Shown here: positions 1 to 11,487 of the stretch, piece by piece | Layout: the number at the start of each line of letters is the position of its first letter | Numbering within the stretch: position 1 is the first letter of the stretch | NCBI GenBank assembly: GCA_030549775.1 | Contig: CM060177.1 | Location: forward strand, 52,079,138-52,143,137 | Reading direction: 5' to 3' | Length of the DNA: 64,000 bases | From: Tamarix chinensis | Lineage: Eukaryota > Streptophyta > Magnoliopsida > Caryophyllales > Tamaricaceae | Notes under the pieces: generated by a model | Databases searched by the model: none | Seen by the model: only the letters and a program-made list of their open reading frames with translations | What the model was told of the DNA's origin: nothing | Made by a program: the position numbers and the translations under genes

Positions 1-2985
1 CACTAATTTCATTTCATTCATATTTTTATCATCGAAAGGCTTCGTAATTTAATCAGTTATCATGTGAAAAAATTATAAGATATATTAATTGACCATTATA
101 CCCTCATTCATGATTCTACACTTAAAACCCTAGCATATGTATTTAGTACATCAAGAATCACATAATCTCATGCTCAATGATATATTATGCACATTATACG
201 TGCTTGCTAGGATAAATATTATACATAACATGACCAAAATCCTCCTAAGTGACACACAAATAATAATTATTTGATAATTATATCTAATCATGTTCAACCT
301 ATAGTTTTCTAATTATGTGTTATGCACAGTGATAAAGATTACCATTGTAACCAAATTAGTTTACATAAGATAACATGTTCTTTTTACTAGTTTTCATGAT
401 AACAATAATAAGCACATAATTATAAGGTAGCTAATCCTAATTAGCATATTTCATAAACAAAAACTGTAATGAGCTATCATGAAATATCTATAATTTTAGT
501 GGAGTATAAAAGTTATCACATAATATACTTAAAACATTTTATGAATTAAAACTTTAATGTACTATCATGTGATGTATAACATTTTGGAGAGCATAAAAGT
601 TATCTAATTTTCAGAAAAAATTTACATTATTGCTATCCTACCAAAAGTTATAAGGCCCTACTAATTAAACTTTCTTACCTATAAATAATATCATAATGAC
701 CAATTTAATATTTAACAAATAAAATAATGACTATAATAGTAAAATATTTATTTTTTGAGACTAACAAAACATCCTTACTTATTAAAATTTGGTACCAAAA
801 CTTATTTTTGAGACTAAAAACTTCCTCACACTACACATGCAGCGTGAGTAGGGGAACAAAGGGGGATGTGCTAAGTAATGTTGGTGAAGTTTGGGTTGAG
901 GAGGAAGGGTGAGGTATGGGTGGAGGAGATGGTGGTTAAGTGGTACTAGTGGTTGGAGGTGATGGCTGTGGGTGGTGACTAGTGGGTTGTGTGGGGGATA
1001 TCTAGGCTTGGAGGGTGTTATAAAGGAGGTGGTGTTCATGGCTAGACTTTGTTGTAGAAGAAGGCATTATAGGCTAGGTGGTGTGGTTTAGGTTAAATGG
1101 TCGGATATAGAGGTGGAAAGGATGGGTAGAAATAGTCAAAGAGGTTATCAAATGCTACAGTGGATATGATTGATGGTGGTATTAGAGCTCAATTAGGTGG
1201 GTGGGATGATGACTACAGGGGAGGTAGTGTAGGAGGGAATATGAGGTTGTTGTAGAGGCAGTATAACTGGTTGTGGTGTAATGGGGAAGCGTGGTGAAAG
1301 ATGGGGTTCCTACAAATGAAGGTGCCAAAGTGAAGGAGAAAGCAATGATAATTTCTACTATTTCCTAGGGGTATGGAATGGAGGGGTATGCCAAACGTTG
1401 TAGGTAAGCTATAGTAGAAATGGTTGTAGGGAGGAGAAGAAGAAGTAAGGGACAATAGAGAATAAGGGAGAAAAAAGATGAAAAGTAGAAAAATAAAGGT
1501 TAATGGTGGTGAAGGAGGAAAGGAGCCATGATATGGAGGTGGATGATGGTCAATGATAGTGTAAAGTAGAAAGAATGGGAATAGGGATAGTAATAGGGTT
1601 AAGATGATGATGATACAAGGGGTGATGCATGAGTGTGGAGGTGTTGTTTGAATGAGCGGAAGGGAGTAGGAGGAATGATCAGGGTGTGGTGGGGGTGGTG
1701 ATTAGGGCTGTGCAAAAAATCCGGGATTCGAAAATCCGATCCGATATTTAAAAATCCGATCCGACATTTCGGATATCCGAACCGGTTTTATTCTAAAAGG
1801 ATATCCGACATTCGGATATCCGGTTTTTTTTGGATTATCCGATCCGACAAAATATCCGATATTTTGTTGATTATTTATATAATACACCATATTATTGTGT
1901 TTTTATAGTTTTAAGTTTTAAAATTTTATTTATTTTTATATTTGAAATATTTATAATAATATTTTAATACTTATTTTAGATAAAATAAGATATTTATATG
2001 AATATAGATATGAATATTAATTGATATATGATCCTTATTTTTAAAAATATTATAGCAAAAGTTATTAAAATTGATAAAATAGTATTTTCATACGGATATT
2101 GGATATATCCGAATCCGTCTTTATTTATCGGTCTATATTTTTCGGATATCCGCATCCCGGATATCCGGTCTAAAAAAATACGGAGCGGATATCCGAAAAA
2201 ATATCCGAATGGATACAGATATCCGGTTTTGCACACCCCTAGTGGTGATGTCCATGCATGGTTCTAGGATGGGGAAACCAAAAATAGATAAGGTAGAGCT
2301 TAGTTAGAGTTAAAAAAAAAAAGAAATGAGGGATGGTAAATTGTTGTTTAGCTAAGGAAATGTAAAAAGGTTGTGAGATTAGTTTGGTTGATCATGTGGA
2401 ACCAAACGGAGCGGAGAGAGGGGTGGGGGAGGTCTAATGGGCCAAATGGGAGTGAGGATATAGGGCTTGGTTTGGTTGGGGTTGGTGATAGAAGGTGTAT
2501 GCATGTGTATTTATACACATAGATAGGGAAATGGAGTGGTGAGAGAGATTGGTTCGCAGAGGGGGCTAGAAAGACAAAAAAGAGGGAAGGAGGCTTGTGC
2601 TTGTGTGTGTTATATATATTCATGCAGATGGGGAAGAGGGGTATGTCTTAACAGAGATGGGTAATGTGAGGAAGATAGGGATATTGTTTGAGGAAAGGTA
2701 AAATGACAAGACATGGGTTATGTGAAGGAGAGTGGGTTGGCAGTGATAGTGTAGAATATGTGTAGGGTACAGGGTAGAAACTTATATATCAAGAAAAATA
2801 ATTAGGTTTATGATATGTTTAACAAAAAAAATATGTAAAATGATCAAAGATACATATTCAAGAAATTATTTAAGTTACTTGTACATTGTTAATAATAAAA
2901 TAATTAAGCTATGGTTTAAAGCTGAGTTTTGAATGAAATGGCTAAACATCCAAAAGCAAAGGTTACAAAATTTTGAGGTATTACA
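1..2985 (-). mobile_element. Partial long LTR, C-rich type (LTR-5), continues off the left edge
   Basis: On the minus strand this reads as the start of a long Ty3-type LTR. It begins TGTAATACC at 2985, continues about 280 bases AT-rich, then becomes strongly pyrimidine-rich (minus strand) from about 2700 to 830, then AT-rich again to the window edge. The same order (TGTAAT start, AT-rich, C-rich, AT-rich) is seen in the solo LTR at 24344-29243 and the LTR at 49849-59262, so I place all three in one LTR type by architecture. The proline/serine-rich reading frames here are by-products of base composition, not genes. Bases 1-830 hold nothing else I recognise. A hAT element at 1703-2241 interrupts it. 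The far end is outside the window, so solo LTR versus part of an element cannot be decided. Confidence 0.6.
1703..2241. mobile_element. Non-autonomous hAT element, 539 bp, perfect 8-bp TSD
   Basis: Terminal inverted repeats TAGGGCTGTGCAAAA (left, from 1703) and TTTTGCACACCCCTA (right, ending 2241) are flanked by identical 8-bp duplications GTGGTGAT at 1695-1702 and 2242-2249. An 8-bp TSD and short TIRs starting TA-GGG are typical of hAT transposons. The inside has no transposase; it is filled with clustered ATCCG/CGGAT motifs in both orientations (for example CGGATATCCG) near both ends, as expected for transposase-binding sites, around an AT-rich core at about 1870-2090. It must be mobilised in trans. 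The TSD is error-free, so the insertion may be fairly recent compared with its LTR host. Confidence 0.92.
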
Positions 2986-3496
2986 CATATGTAATAATAG
3001 TATACATTAATCACAGGATAATATATAAAACATCAAAGCCTCATACTTAATAACTAATCACACTTAGACAATTCACATTATCTCAAAGTACACAATATCC
3101 ATGAAAAAATCTGTGATATAAACTAACTAATCAAATCAATTCCAAATACTAAGGGAGAACACCAAGGCATCTTCTAAACCAAAAATAAAAATCATTCCCA
3201 AGGCCATTAGATAAATATCTCCTTATTATTTATCATACTAGTGCGGATAGATTTAACATAGGGAAATTATGGTACACTTAGTAATAATAGCGAACAAAGG
3301 CAATATAATGCCCTTACTATCAAACCCATGGACATTGAGGTGCTTATGGTCATACAAGTGCATGGGCAACACCAAATCCTCTAACCTAGGTCACGTATTC
3401 CTTAAGTATTGATACAGTCTATATGGTCTATAGATCACCTATGAAGTGTAATAGGGCCTTTCTGGGTGTTAATGAGAATATGCAAGCCCATGGATT
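2986..3496. other. Unassigned AT-rich spacer between LTR-5 and the Athila 3' LTR
   Basis: About 510 bases with no reading frame or repeat I can name. It borders the Athila insertion and should have been contiguous with 35463 onward before that insertion. GATT is present at both outer junctions (3493-3496 and 35461-35464), but this is too short and too offset from the LTR ends to prove a TSD. Confidence 0.4.
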
Positions 3497-4823
3497 TGTT
3501 GTAGCACTTTAAGGTCGTATCCCACAAGGACTTCATAATTGACTACAAATATTTATCATTTTAGCTATCTTGACAACAGATTTTTTTAAATGAGAATAAG
3601 AATGTAGACTAGGAAAATGCATGAAATGAACAACTTAACAAAAAACTATAAATTTATAATGATTAATCCTAAGATTGAGCTTTGGTCTCATATTTGGTAT
3701 TCAACAATAGATTGAAATTACATTGTATTATAGTCCAAATGATTGTGAAAAACTTGTCTAATATGATTTTTTAACCTCTTTTAAGGACTATGAATATATT
3801 TAAACTAATTTATTGACTACTTTTATGTCCCAAAAATTAGATTAAACCTATAAAGTACCACCAATTTAATAAACCCTATGAATCAAGCATCGACTTTTAT
3901 GATAATTTGAATTACCATTTATATATTAATTTCTAATGATGATTTAAACCATTCACTCCTAGTAAATGCCTAGAAAGGTTAAATTCCATCAAAGCTTACT
4001 TATGACATTGATTTATAACATATGGAATAACCAAAAAAAAATACATAAAACATATGCATTAATTTGTCATATTCATACATAAGCCTAATTTAATGCAAAA
4101 GAACGAAACTACTCACACATAATTTTATGAAAACATAAGAAATAAAATTGAATGACAAATATAATGATAGATTAAACAAATAAGAAAATAGAGAATGAAA
4201 AGAATACAACATGGACAAATGATAAATTAAGTTGTTATTGGATGGCGGTATATGAAATTTAACTTCAAAATTGGAAAATAAAACTACAAAATTTGAGATA
4301 AGTTACATGGAGTTTTTACATAGAAAAAGGGAGAAAATAAATACTCTAAAAATCTCCTCAATTCTCATTGAAGGCCCCCTAAAATAGAGGCACAATCAGG
4401 TTTTATAACTAGCTAGAAAAAGGTAATTGTTGTTGCATAGCTATGAAATATGTGCATGGTTGAGTCTTAGGGATCTTAGGGCTAAACAATTATGAAAATT
4501 CTACATTAGTTGGCCATGCAATAATTCTCCTTTCGACCATCTCACTTTAATTGCCTCCCACTCTTGCATAACTAAGCCTATCGGTGTACATGGGGTTGAT
4601 ATCTCTATCTTTAATTCCTTACATTGTTAGTCTATACTCCAAATCCATGCTCCACTTCCATATATTTACATGTTTTTGTTTAAATCCCTAGGGGTAAAAA
4701 TCCTAAGGGAGCAGGTGCAAGAATAAGGGACTTGAACTATGATGAATTTTATGATTTATGCGAAATAATTTAATAAAATAATGATACAGTAAAGTAAAAA
4801 TATGGACATTATTTGGTTTATCA
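3497..4823 (-). repeat. Athila-like 3' LTR (minus strand), 1327 bp
   Basis: This segment aligns along its whole length with 34008-35462: shared blocks include the AATGAGAATAAGAATGTAG run near 3593/34106, the TATAGTCCAAATG block near 3730/34240, the AGGCCCCC/AAGCCCCCC block near 4372/34876, and the terminal TATGGA-ATTATT-GTTTAT block. On the minus strand it starts TGATAAACC (4823) and ends GCTACAACA (3497), i.e. TG...CA. Immediately inside is a purine tract (plus 4824-4836; GGGGGAG on minus) in the position of the polypurine tract of Athila elements, where GGGGGAGTTGATA-type junctions are common. The two copies have diverged clearly by substitutions and small indels, which implies an old insertion. 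Confidence 0.85.
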
Positions 4824-5240
4824 ACTCCCCCATGCTTAACCTTTTATTTTCCCTCAAGAAAACTTCAATCATAATGGGAAAAAAAAGAAAAAAAATAGTA
4901 GAAGAATATCAAGGTTAGAAAAAGAAGAACAACTACCAAATGATTCTTTAAACTTCTTTTTTTTTCATGAGCTCTGAGAGAGTATACAAGAAGATGATTC
5001 ATAGAATTCAACTTCATTTAGGAATCAACTGAATTCTAGAAAGTAAGAATTGTTAGATTAACCATATGTAGCAAGCAACAAGCATAATTGGGAGGCTAGA
5101 GTCAAGGTACCTAATTAGAATATGAAAGAAACCTAACAGGTACTCACCTACTAGCAAAAATATAAAGGGGAATGAGTATTAAGGCTTTAGAAGAATGAAC
5201 AAATTACTCAAGCCAGACATACATTTACAACAATGACAAA
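4824..5240 (-). mobile_element. Athila internal 3' end with polypurine tract
   Basis: Non-coding tail of the Athila element between its LTR and the LINE insertion. The minus-strand polypurine tract is at 4824-4836. Bases 5225-5240 are the left copy of the LINE target duplication. No protein is recognisable. Confidence 0.6.
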
Positions 5241-8200
5241 TTTGAAGTTCTCTTGGCATAAGGCAAATTCTGGAATTCTTCTGGATAGGTTTCTGGTGGA
5301 TCCATGTTAGATGGTGTCCTACCTCGATATTGGATGTATAGGGTTGGGTCAGTCTCTATCAGACCATAATCCTATTGTCCTTAGACTGTCGAGTTCTGGG
5401 AAAGGGCTAATTCCTTTTAGATCGTGGGATATGTGGTTCACACACCCTCAATTCCATGGGTTTGTGGCTAAATGCTGGGATAGTTTGAAAGGGGAGTCAT
5501 GTCATGAAAAATTGAAGGCAATGAAAGGAATGCTGAGGAGGTGGAATAAGGAGAACTTCAAGGATATTGAGTCGATGATTAAGTTGTTTGAAGTAGAGTT
5601 GAGAAAGTTGGATGACACTAGTCTTGGAGGGCCGATTGATTATGTGGAGTAGGCTAGGAGGGCGGCATTACAGAGTCAATTATGGATTTGGCACAAGAGG
5701 AAGGAGGCTTATTAGCTACAGGTCTCTAGGGTTAGAGGGTTCAAGGAGAGAGATAGGAACATGAAGTATTTCCATGCGATCGTAGTAGTCAAGAGAAGGA
5801 GGAATCTTATTAGTAGACTCGTTCATAATGGGAAGGAGTACACTGATCCGGCAGAGATTAGGGCGATCGTTACCTCTTTTTATAAGAGGTTGTATGAGCA
5901 GTAGGAGTGTCCCAAAGTAGAACTCAATGACGAAGGGTTTAGTAAGTTGACAGTAGGGAAAAGCTTGGTGCTCGATAGTATCCCTTCGGAGGAGGATGTT
6001 AAGAAGGCAATTTTGGCATATGACCCCTTGAAAGCACCAGGGTACGATGGGTATCATATGCGCTTTATCCAAAAGATGTGGGGTGTAATAAGGAAGGAGT
6101 TTACAGAGGTGGTTTTGAATTTTTTTTAGAGTAGTAGAATTCCTACCCCTATCAACACAACTATGGTAAATTTGATCCCTAAAGTGGATGAAGCAGAAGA
6201 GGTGAACCAATTTCAACCCATCAGTCTGATTGGATGAATCTATAAGATGATTTCAAAGATTATCACCCAAAGACTGAAGCTTGTGATTGATGATCTGGTA
6301 GGGGAGTCTCAAATAGCTTTCATAGTAGGACGGAGTATCTTCGATGGGGCCTTGATAGCTAATGAAGTTGTGCAGTGGTCCAGGAGGACAAGGGGTTTAA
6401 AAGGGGTTATGATCAAACTGAATTTTCAAAAGGCTTATGATAGTATCAGATGGGAATTTGTGGATGGTATTTTGAGGATTATGGGCTTTGGTGGTGTATT
6501 CCAGGGATGGATTAAGGAGTGTATCTCGACTACTAGTATATCGCTCCTCATGAATGGACCCCTACTCCTCCTTTTTATATGGATAGGGGATTTAGACAAG
6601 GGGATCCGATATCTCCATTCTTATTTGTGCTTGCGGTGGAGGCTTTTAGCCAGATTATCAGAAGAGGTGTTGACAAGGGTCTGATTCAAGGATTAAGAGT
6701 TGGAAGACACAGGTGTCATGTCACTCATCTTCAGTTCGCTGACGACACGATGATATTCTACAGGGCTTCTTCAGAGAATATCAGAAATTAGAGGAGACTG
6801 CTTGATTGCTTCTTCTTGATATCGGGCCTGGGGGTGAATTTTGAGAAAACAGAGATTATAGGCCTTGGAGTAGATGATCATTTCTAGAGGGAGGCCGCTG
6901 CTATTCTAGGATGTGCCATCGGCAAGTTACCTACTATGTACTTGGGTCTTCCATTGGGGGCAAAAGGGGGAAGAAGTCAGATTTGGAAGCCGGTGATCGA
7001 TAAAGTGAAACAGAGGCTACCAGGGTGGAAATCAAAAATTCTTTCTAGAGCAGGGAGATTGGTTCTAATCAAAAGTCGCCTCAATAGCCTTCCCATGTAT
7101 TGTATGAGTTTATTTAGGATCCCGAAGGGCGTGGTCAAAGAAATTATTAGTATCCAGCATAATTTCTTCTAGAGGTAGAATGGAGACCAGAAAAGACTGT
7201 CGTTGGTCAGATGGAGTGTGATTTAAAGGCCCAAATGCTTGGGTGGTCTTGGAGTGGGGGATCTAATCATGATAAATAACTCTTTGTTATTCAAATGGTG
7301 GTGGAGGTATTATATGATTGATGGAGCTTCGTGGAAGAATGTGATATCCTCAATTCACTATGGGGACCAAAGTGGGAGTATGCATAGCCTTGCAAATCAA
7401 CGAGGTTGGTCACCGTGGGTAGATATAGTAAAGGGGGGAAGTAGGGACCCCATCATAAAAGAGGGGTTGTCATTTGTTGTTGGGGATGGAAGGTCTGTTA
7501 GCTTTTGGCATGATGATTAGACAGGATCAGGAGCATTGAGAGTTGTTTTCCCTAGACTTTTTAGTGTGTCTAGCCAACCGGAGGAGAAGGTTACTGACAT
7601 GGGGCAATGGGAAGGAACATAGTGGATATGGATCTTAAGGTGGAGATAGCTTATTATTGAGTGGGAGAGTGAGCTAGTGGAGCAGTTTGAAGGGGTTATC
7701 AACCAACATCCCTTGAAGAGAGAAAAGAAGGAAATATTTAGATGGGCTCTTGAGGACAATGGGTCATTGTCCGTCAAATCATTCTGTTTCACAGCATTTC
7801 ACAAGACCGTTGGGGAAATACCTACAAACCTGGATCTTAGTTTCATATGGAGCAGGCTTGCCCCTCTGAGGGTTGAACTTATCGCTTGGTTTGTGGTCCA
7901 ACAAAGGCTTAATACCAAGGATAGGTTAGCTAGACTTCATGTTGTGGAGTTGGAGGATACAGGGTGCCCCCTCTATATGGTCGAAAGAGAATCGGTGGAC
8001 CATGTGCTTTTTCATTGTCTTATAGCAAGGAATATTTGGTACGCGATCAGTGAGTGGCTTGGTGTTACATGCGTGATGTCAGGATCTATTGAAAAGCATG
8101 CTTATGTATGGTTTGGCTTCACAGGAATTGGGTTGAGGCGTGACCTCTGGCGTAAAGCTTTTTTTTTCTATAATTGGTGCCATATAGGAGTATAGAAATA

Positions 8201-8340
8201 AAGTCGTGTTTGATAACTACAAAGTGTGTGATAGATGGCTTCTCTTACTTATTAAAGTTAGGATAGGCACTTGGATTAAGGCAAATAGGCGTAAGTTTCC
8301 CTATAGAATCCAGGAAGTGGTCCATAATGTTGAAGCTTTC
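5241..8340 (+). pseudogene. LINE ORF2 remnant: endonuclease end, reverse transcriptase, zf-RVT
   Basis: Recognisable in order: the C-terminal endonuclease with LSDHNP (about 5355), the reverse transcriptase with a KAPGYDGY segment (about 6030), the KAYDS block (about 6430), FRQGDPISPFLF (about 6590) and the active-site FADD at 6735-6746, then a zf-RVT zinc-binding region with spaced Cys/His (about 7850-8040). The frame is constant from 5241 to about 6560, then shifts by one to the frame used to the end. In-frame stops occur near 5650, 5713, 5902, 6127, 6235, 6789, 6886, 7170, 7222 and 7518. The N-terminal endonuclease and ORF1 are missing. The catalytic FADD survives, but the gene is dead. 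Confidence 0.9.
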
Positions 8341-8397
8341 TTGTAAGGATGCTTTGTTTTATTGTACTTGATTACTCTCTTATTTATCAAAAAAAAA
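5241..8397 (+). mobile_element. 5'-truncated L1-type LINE with poly-A tail and TSD
   Basis: The element starts abruptly inside the endonuclease domain at about 5241 and ends with an A-run at 8389-8397 after TTATTTATC. It is flanked by TTACAACA plus ACAAA: 5225-5240 (left) and 8398-8413 (right), which match in 13 of 16 positions. 5' truncation, 3' poly-A and a long TSD are the hallmarks of target-primed reverse transcription. It lies inside the 3' region of the Athila-like element, on the opposite strand, and splits it between 5240 and 8414. Confidence 0.88.
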
Positions 8398-8413
8398 TTA
8401 CAACACAAACAAA

Positions 8414-11400
8414 AGTTATGAGTGTTGATAATATGAAAAACATAAATAAAGTTGTGAACATGCCTCAGCTCTAACTTCGAAATTACCATTATTATGACCC
8501 CCTAAGATGGCTTTGGATCATGTAAATGCTCATCCTTACACGAAAAAGGTTAAATGAAGTATTAGAAATCCTCAGTATAAGAAAATGTAAGTGCTCTACA
8601 CTCATGTGTTTTAATAATGTAATTTTTTAGCCCCGAATTCTCCATACCTATAATGATCAACCATATGCTTGCATATGTTCTCATTCTCCACTACTTAAAG
8701 ACATAATACAAAGAAAAAACCATGAGGTGTTATTAAATTTGTACTAAAGTTGGAGTATAAGGTAGGGTAAATCTATGATTATAGGTAATGGCCTGAGAAA
8801 CAAATGGAGTGACAATTACAAGAATATACCTATAAATTTGAGATCAATAGTGCCATAACACACTTGATAGGTACTTTGGCTAATGTAGCTATAAAAAGAA
8901 AGTAGATCCCTCAATCATTTTAATGTATGAATAATTCATATGTGGCCTTAAAAAATCATGCATGTTTTAGTTTCACACATTAGAGGAGAATACACATAAT
9001 TAGAAAACATTAAGACTGTACAAAATATGGATAGTCCATAAAGCTCAAGATCTCACTAGTTTTATTGCTACTAATTATATTTTCTATGCCTCAATTTAGA
9101 TGAATGCATCAACAAATATGATCTTCTATGCTGCTATAATAATAAGTGGTTTGCAAGCCTATTGATTGGGAATTACATGCTTAAAACAATTCAAAATCCT
9201 TTTTGTTATATTTACTCGTAGCCTATAGGTCTCACTAATATATGATCAAGCTATATAAAGAATCTTATCAAATTGTTATCTTAGGCCTATCATTTTCTAA
9301 ATTTTTCATTTTTTGTTTTTAAAAAAGAACATAAATAATATTAGAGAAAATAATGTAAAGAAGGAAATGAAAAAAAAATGGTTGAAAGAAAAAAAAAAGC
9401 ACACCAAGAATACTAAAAATAAAATGAAGAAAGAAAGAAAGAAAAGGATAATTGCACACAATAAGAAAGGAAAATAAAGAAGAGAAGTTAGCAAATGGAA
9501 TCTTGACATACCCCTATGCTTAAAGGGCATGGGGGCATAACAAAATGTATAGGTATAGGAGGTGGAAAAAATCAGTCGTTGTGGCGGTGGTGGTGGATAT
9601 TCATGCTGAAGATGCTATTGATACATTTCAGTGATCATGACATTTAGTTCATCAATGGGTACACCAAAATCCCAGAAGGTAAAAACTTAGGCTTTAAGGA
9701 AATCAAGGTGCTCATTGATTTAGTTGAATTAGTCATTCTATGAAGTGATGGAGGTGGAGGGCTTGCATCTGAACCAACATATGAGGTTGAGGAAGGAGTG
9801 ATGAGGTAGGAGGCTGATGAAAAGAATTAGTGTGCTTTTCAGGTTGGGTTGGGATAAGGTAACCAAGATGGGGTATGATGGGTGATGGTAACTAATTGAT
9901 TTGGTTTATGGTTAATGACCGTGGTAAAAGTTTTATTAAGCAATGGATACCACACTTCTTGATTGTAAACCAAATTATGGCTCCTATCATATTACTCTTG
10001 AAACTTTCAACATGCTCTTCAAAGAGATAACCACCATCAAGGGTATTATCTCTAAGGATGCATAAAAAATAAATAAATAAAAACTATCTTTAGAGCATTT
10101 TCATAGCTCTCACCACTGCTAAAAGGAGACTCTACTAATAGCCTTTAGATATAGTGTAAGGTTAGATTTTAGACTAAGGAGACTGTAGCGTTATGTCTAC
10201 TAAAGGGGCCTTGGAGCACACATACTTTTTATCATAGAGATCAAGGTCCAAAAGGCTTAAGGATCCTTTAATTCATGGTTATCACGAGTTCCGTAAAAAA
10301 GGTATTAATATCAAGCAAATCATGAGAATGTGCTAAAGACACATTATAAGAATTATTAAGGAGTCAAGAAGAAAGAGTATCAGTAAGTTTATCAAACTCA
10401 AGGGTGAGCCCTATACTCGTGTGATATACATGTACAAAGAAACGGGCTAGACCACATCTATTAAGTAAATAATTAATGTCTTCATTAATCTCGAGGGCCT
10501 AGAGACATTGCCAATCGATATATTAAATTGGTAAAATGTCTCAAGAATAAATGACTTTGTAATGCCTTTGGTGATTTGAATTAGCAAAAACAATGACATA
10601 TAGGTCTAAAGGTTGAGCATTTGTCAAATTACCTTTACCATGAGGTTGTCAGGATGATTATTATGAAGTTTGGCCCTCTTCTCTATATGTGCCAATTTTA
10701 GTACATTTTTTGGTGCCATAAAGTAAAGGTAATAATCTCTACTATTATTTTTTCCTATGATATGGGGTTGTGGTGGTGCATATTAGAAGAAAGAGGAAAT
10801 GGAATGGTAGTTGTTTCTGATGGAGAAGGTGGTGGAGGTAGTGGCTGTAAGGAGGAGGTGTGGAGAGAAGGTGAAGGAGGATGGTTGAGCGTTTTTTATA
10901 GGGTTGGAGATGAATGAAATCAAAAAATGAAATGAAAGGGGAGTCATGAGCATATAGTTAAGGGTTTCCATAGGATTTTTGGTGTGTTACATGGTTGTGC
11001 AACTACTTAATGGGAAATTCATAGGTAACCCATCCTCTAACAACAAAAGAAGGGGAAGGAATAGTGTCTAGCCTGACCATGTAACTATTGCATGGCCAAA
11101 CCATGCTTAGTTCTTTCTATTAGCACTTGGCTCAACATTTCATCCATTTATACTAACAGAGCATGGTTGTGTAGGTGGTTGTGCCTAGGTCATGCAACTC
11201 TTGTTTTAGCTTGATTTTGTCCGCTTGACATCTAATGGATCCTCTTCATCATGTTTTATTCATTGAGGATCTTATAAACCATTATAAATATATCCAATTC
11301 ATTACAAAAATTATTAAGATAAAAACAAAGGTTAAAAGAAAAATAATTAATAAGTAAAAATCACGCAAAACATAGGTTGTCTCCCATGGAGCACATTTTT

Positions 11401-11487
11401 CGGGTAGTTAGCTCCACCAATATATCTTTAATCAAGTAGAGTGAGTTTTCTCATCATTCCAACTATAGATATGATCATATAATGCTT
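8414..11487 (-). mobile_element. Athila internal region between pol and 3' LTR
   Basis: AT-rich, no intact reading frame and no env-like protein that I can recognise. Just downstream of the pol remnant (minus-strand sense) is GGGAGACAACC at about 11374-11384 on the minus strand. It resembles the GGGAGGCAACCCA-type sequence that commonly follows the pol stop in plant Athila/Tat elements. Purine-rich stretches at about 9310-9500 and 10780-10960 create short minus-strand frames rich in Phe/Ser/Pro that look compositional. I see nothing else here. Confidence 0.55.

Noticed and set aside
782..1455. Minus-strand frames rich in His/Pro/Leu
   Set aside because: Compositional frames in the C-rich block of LTR-5; no domain.
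1..2985. LTR-5 as the 3' LTR of Ty3-b
   Set aside because: Its start and C-rich block match LTR-1/LTR-3, not LTR-2/LTR-4, and no polypurine tract precedes it.
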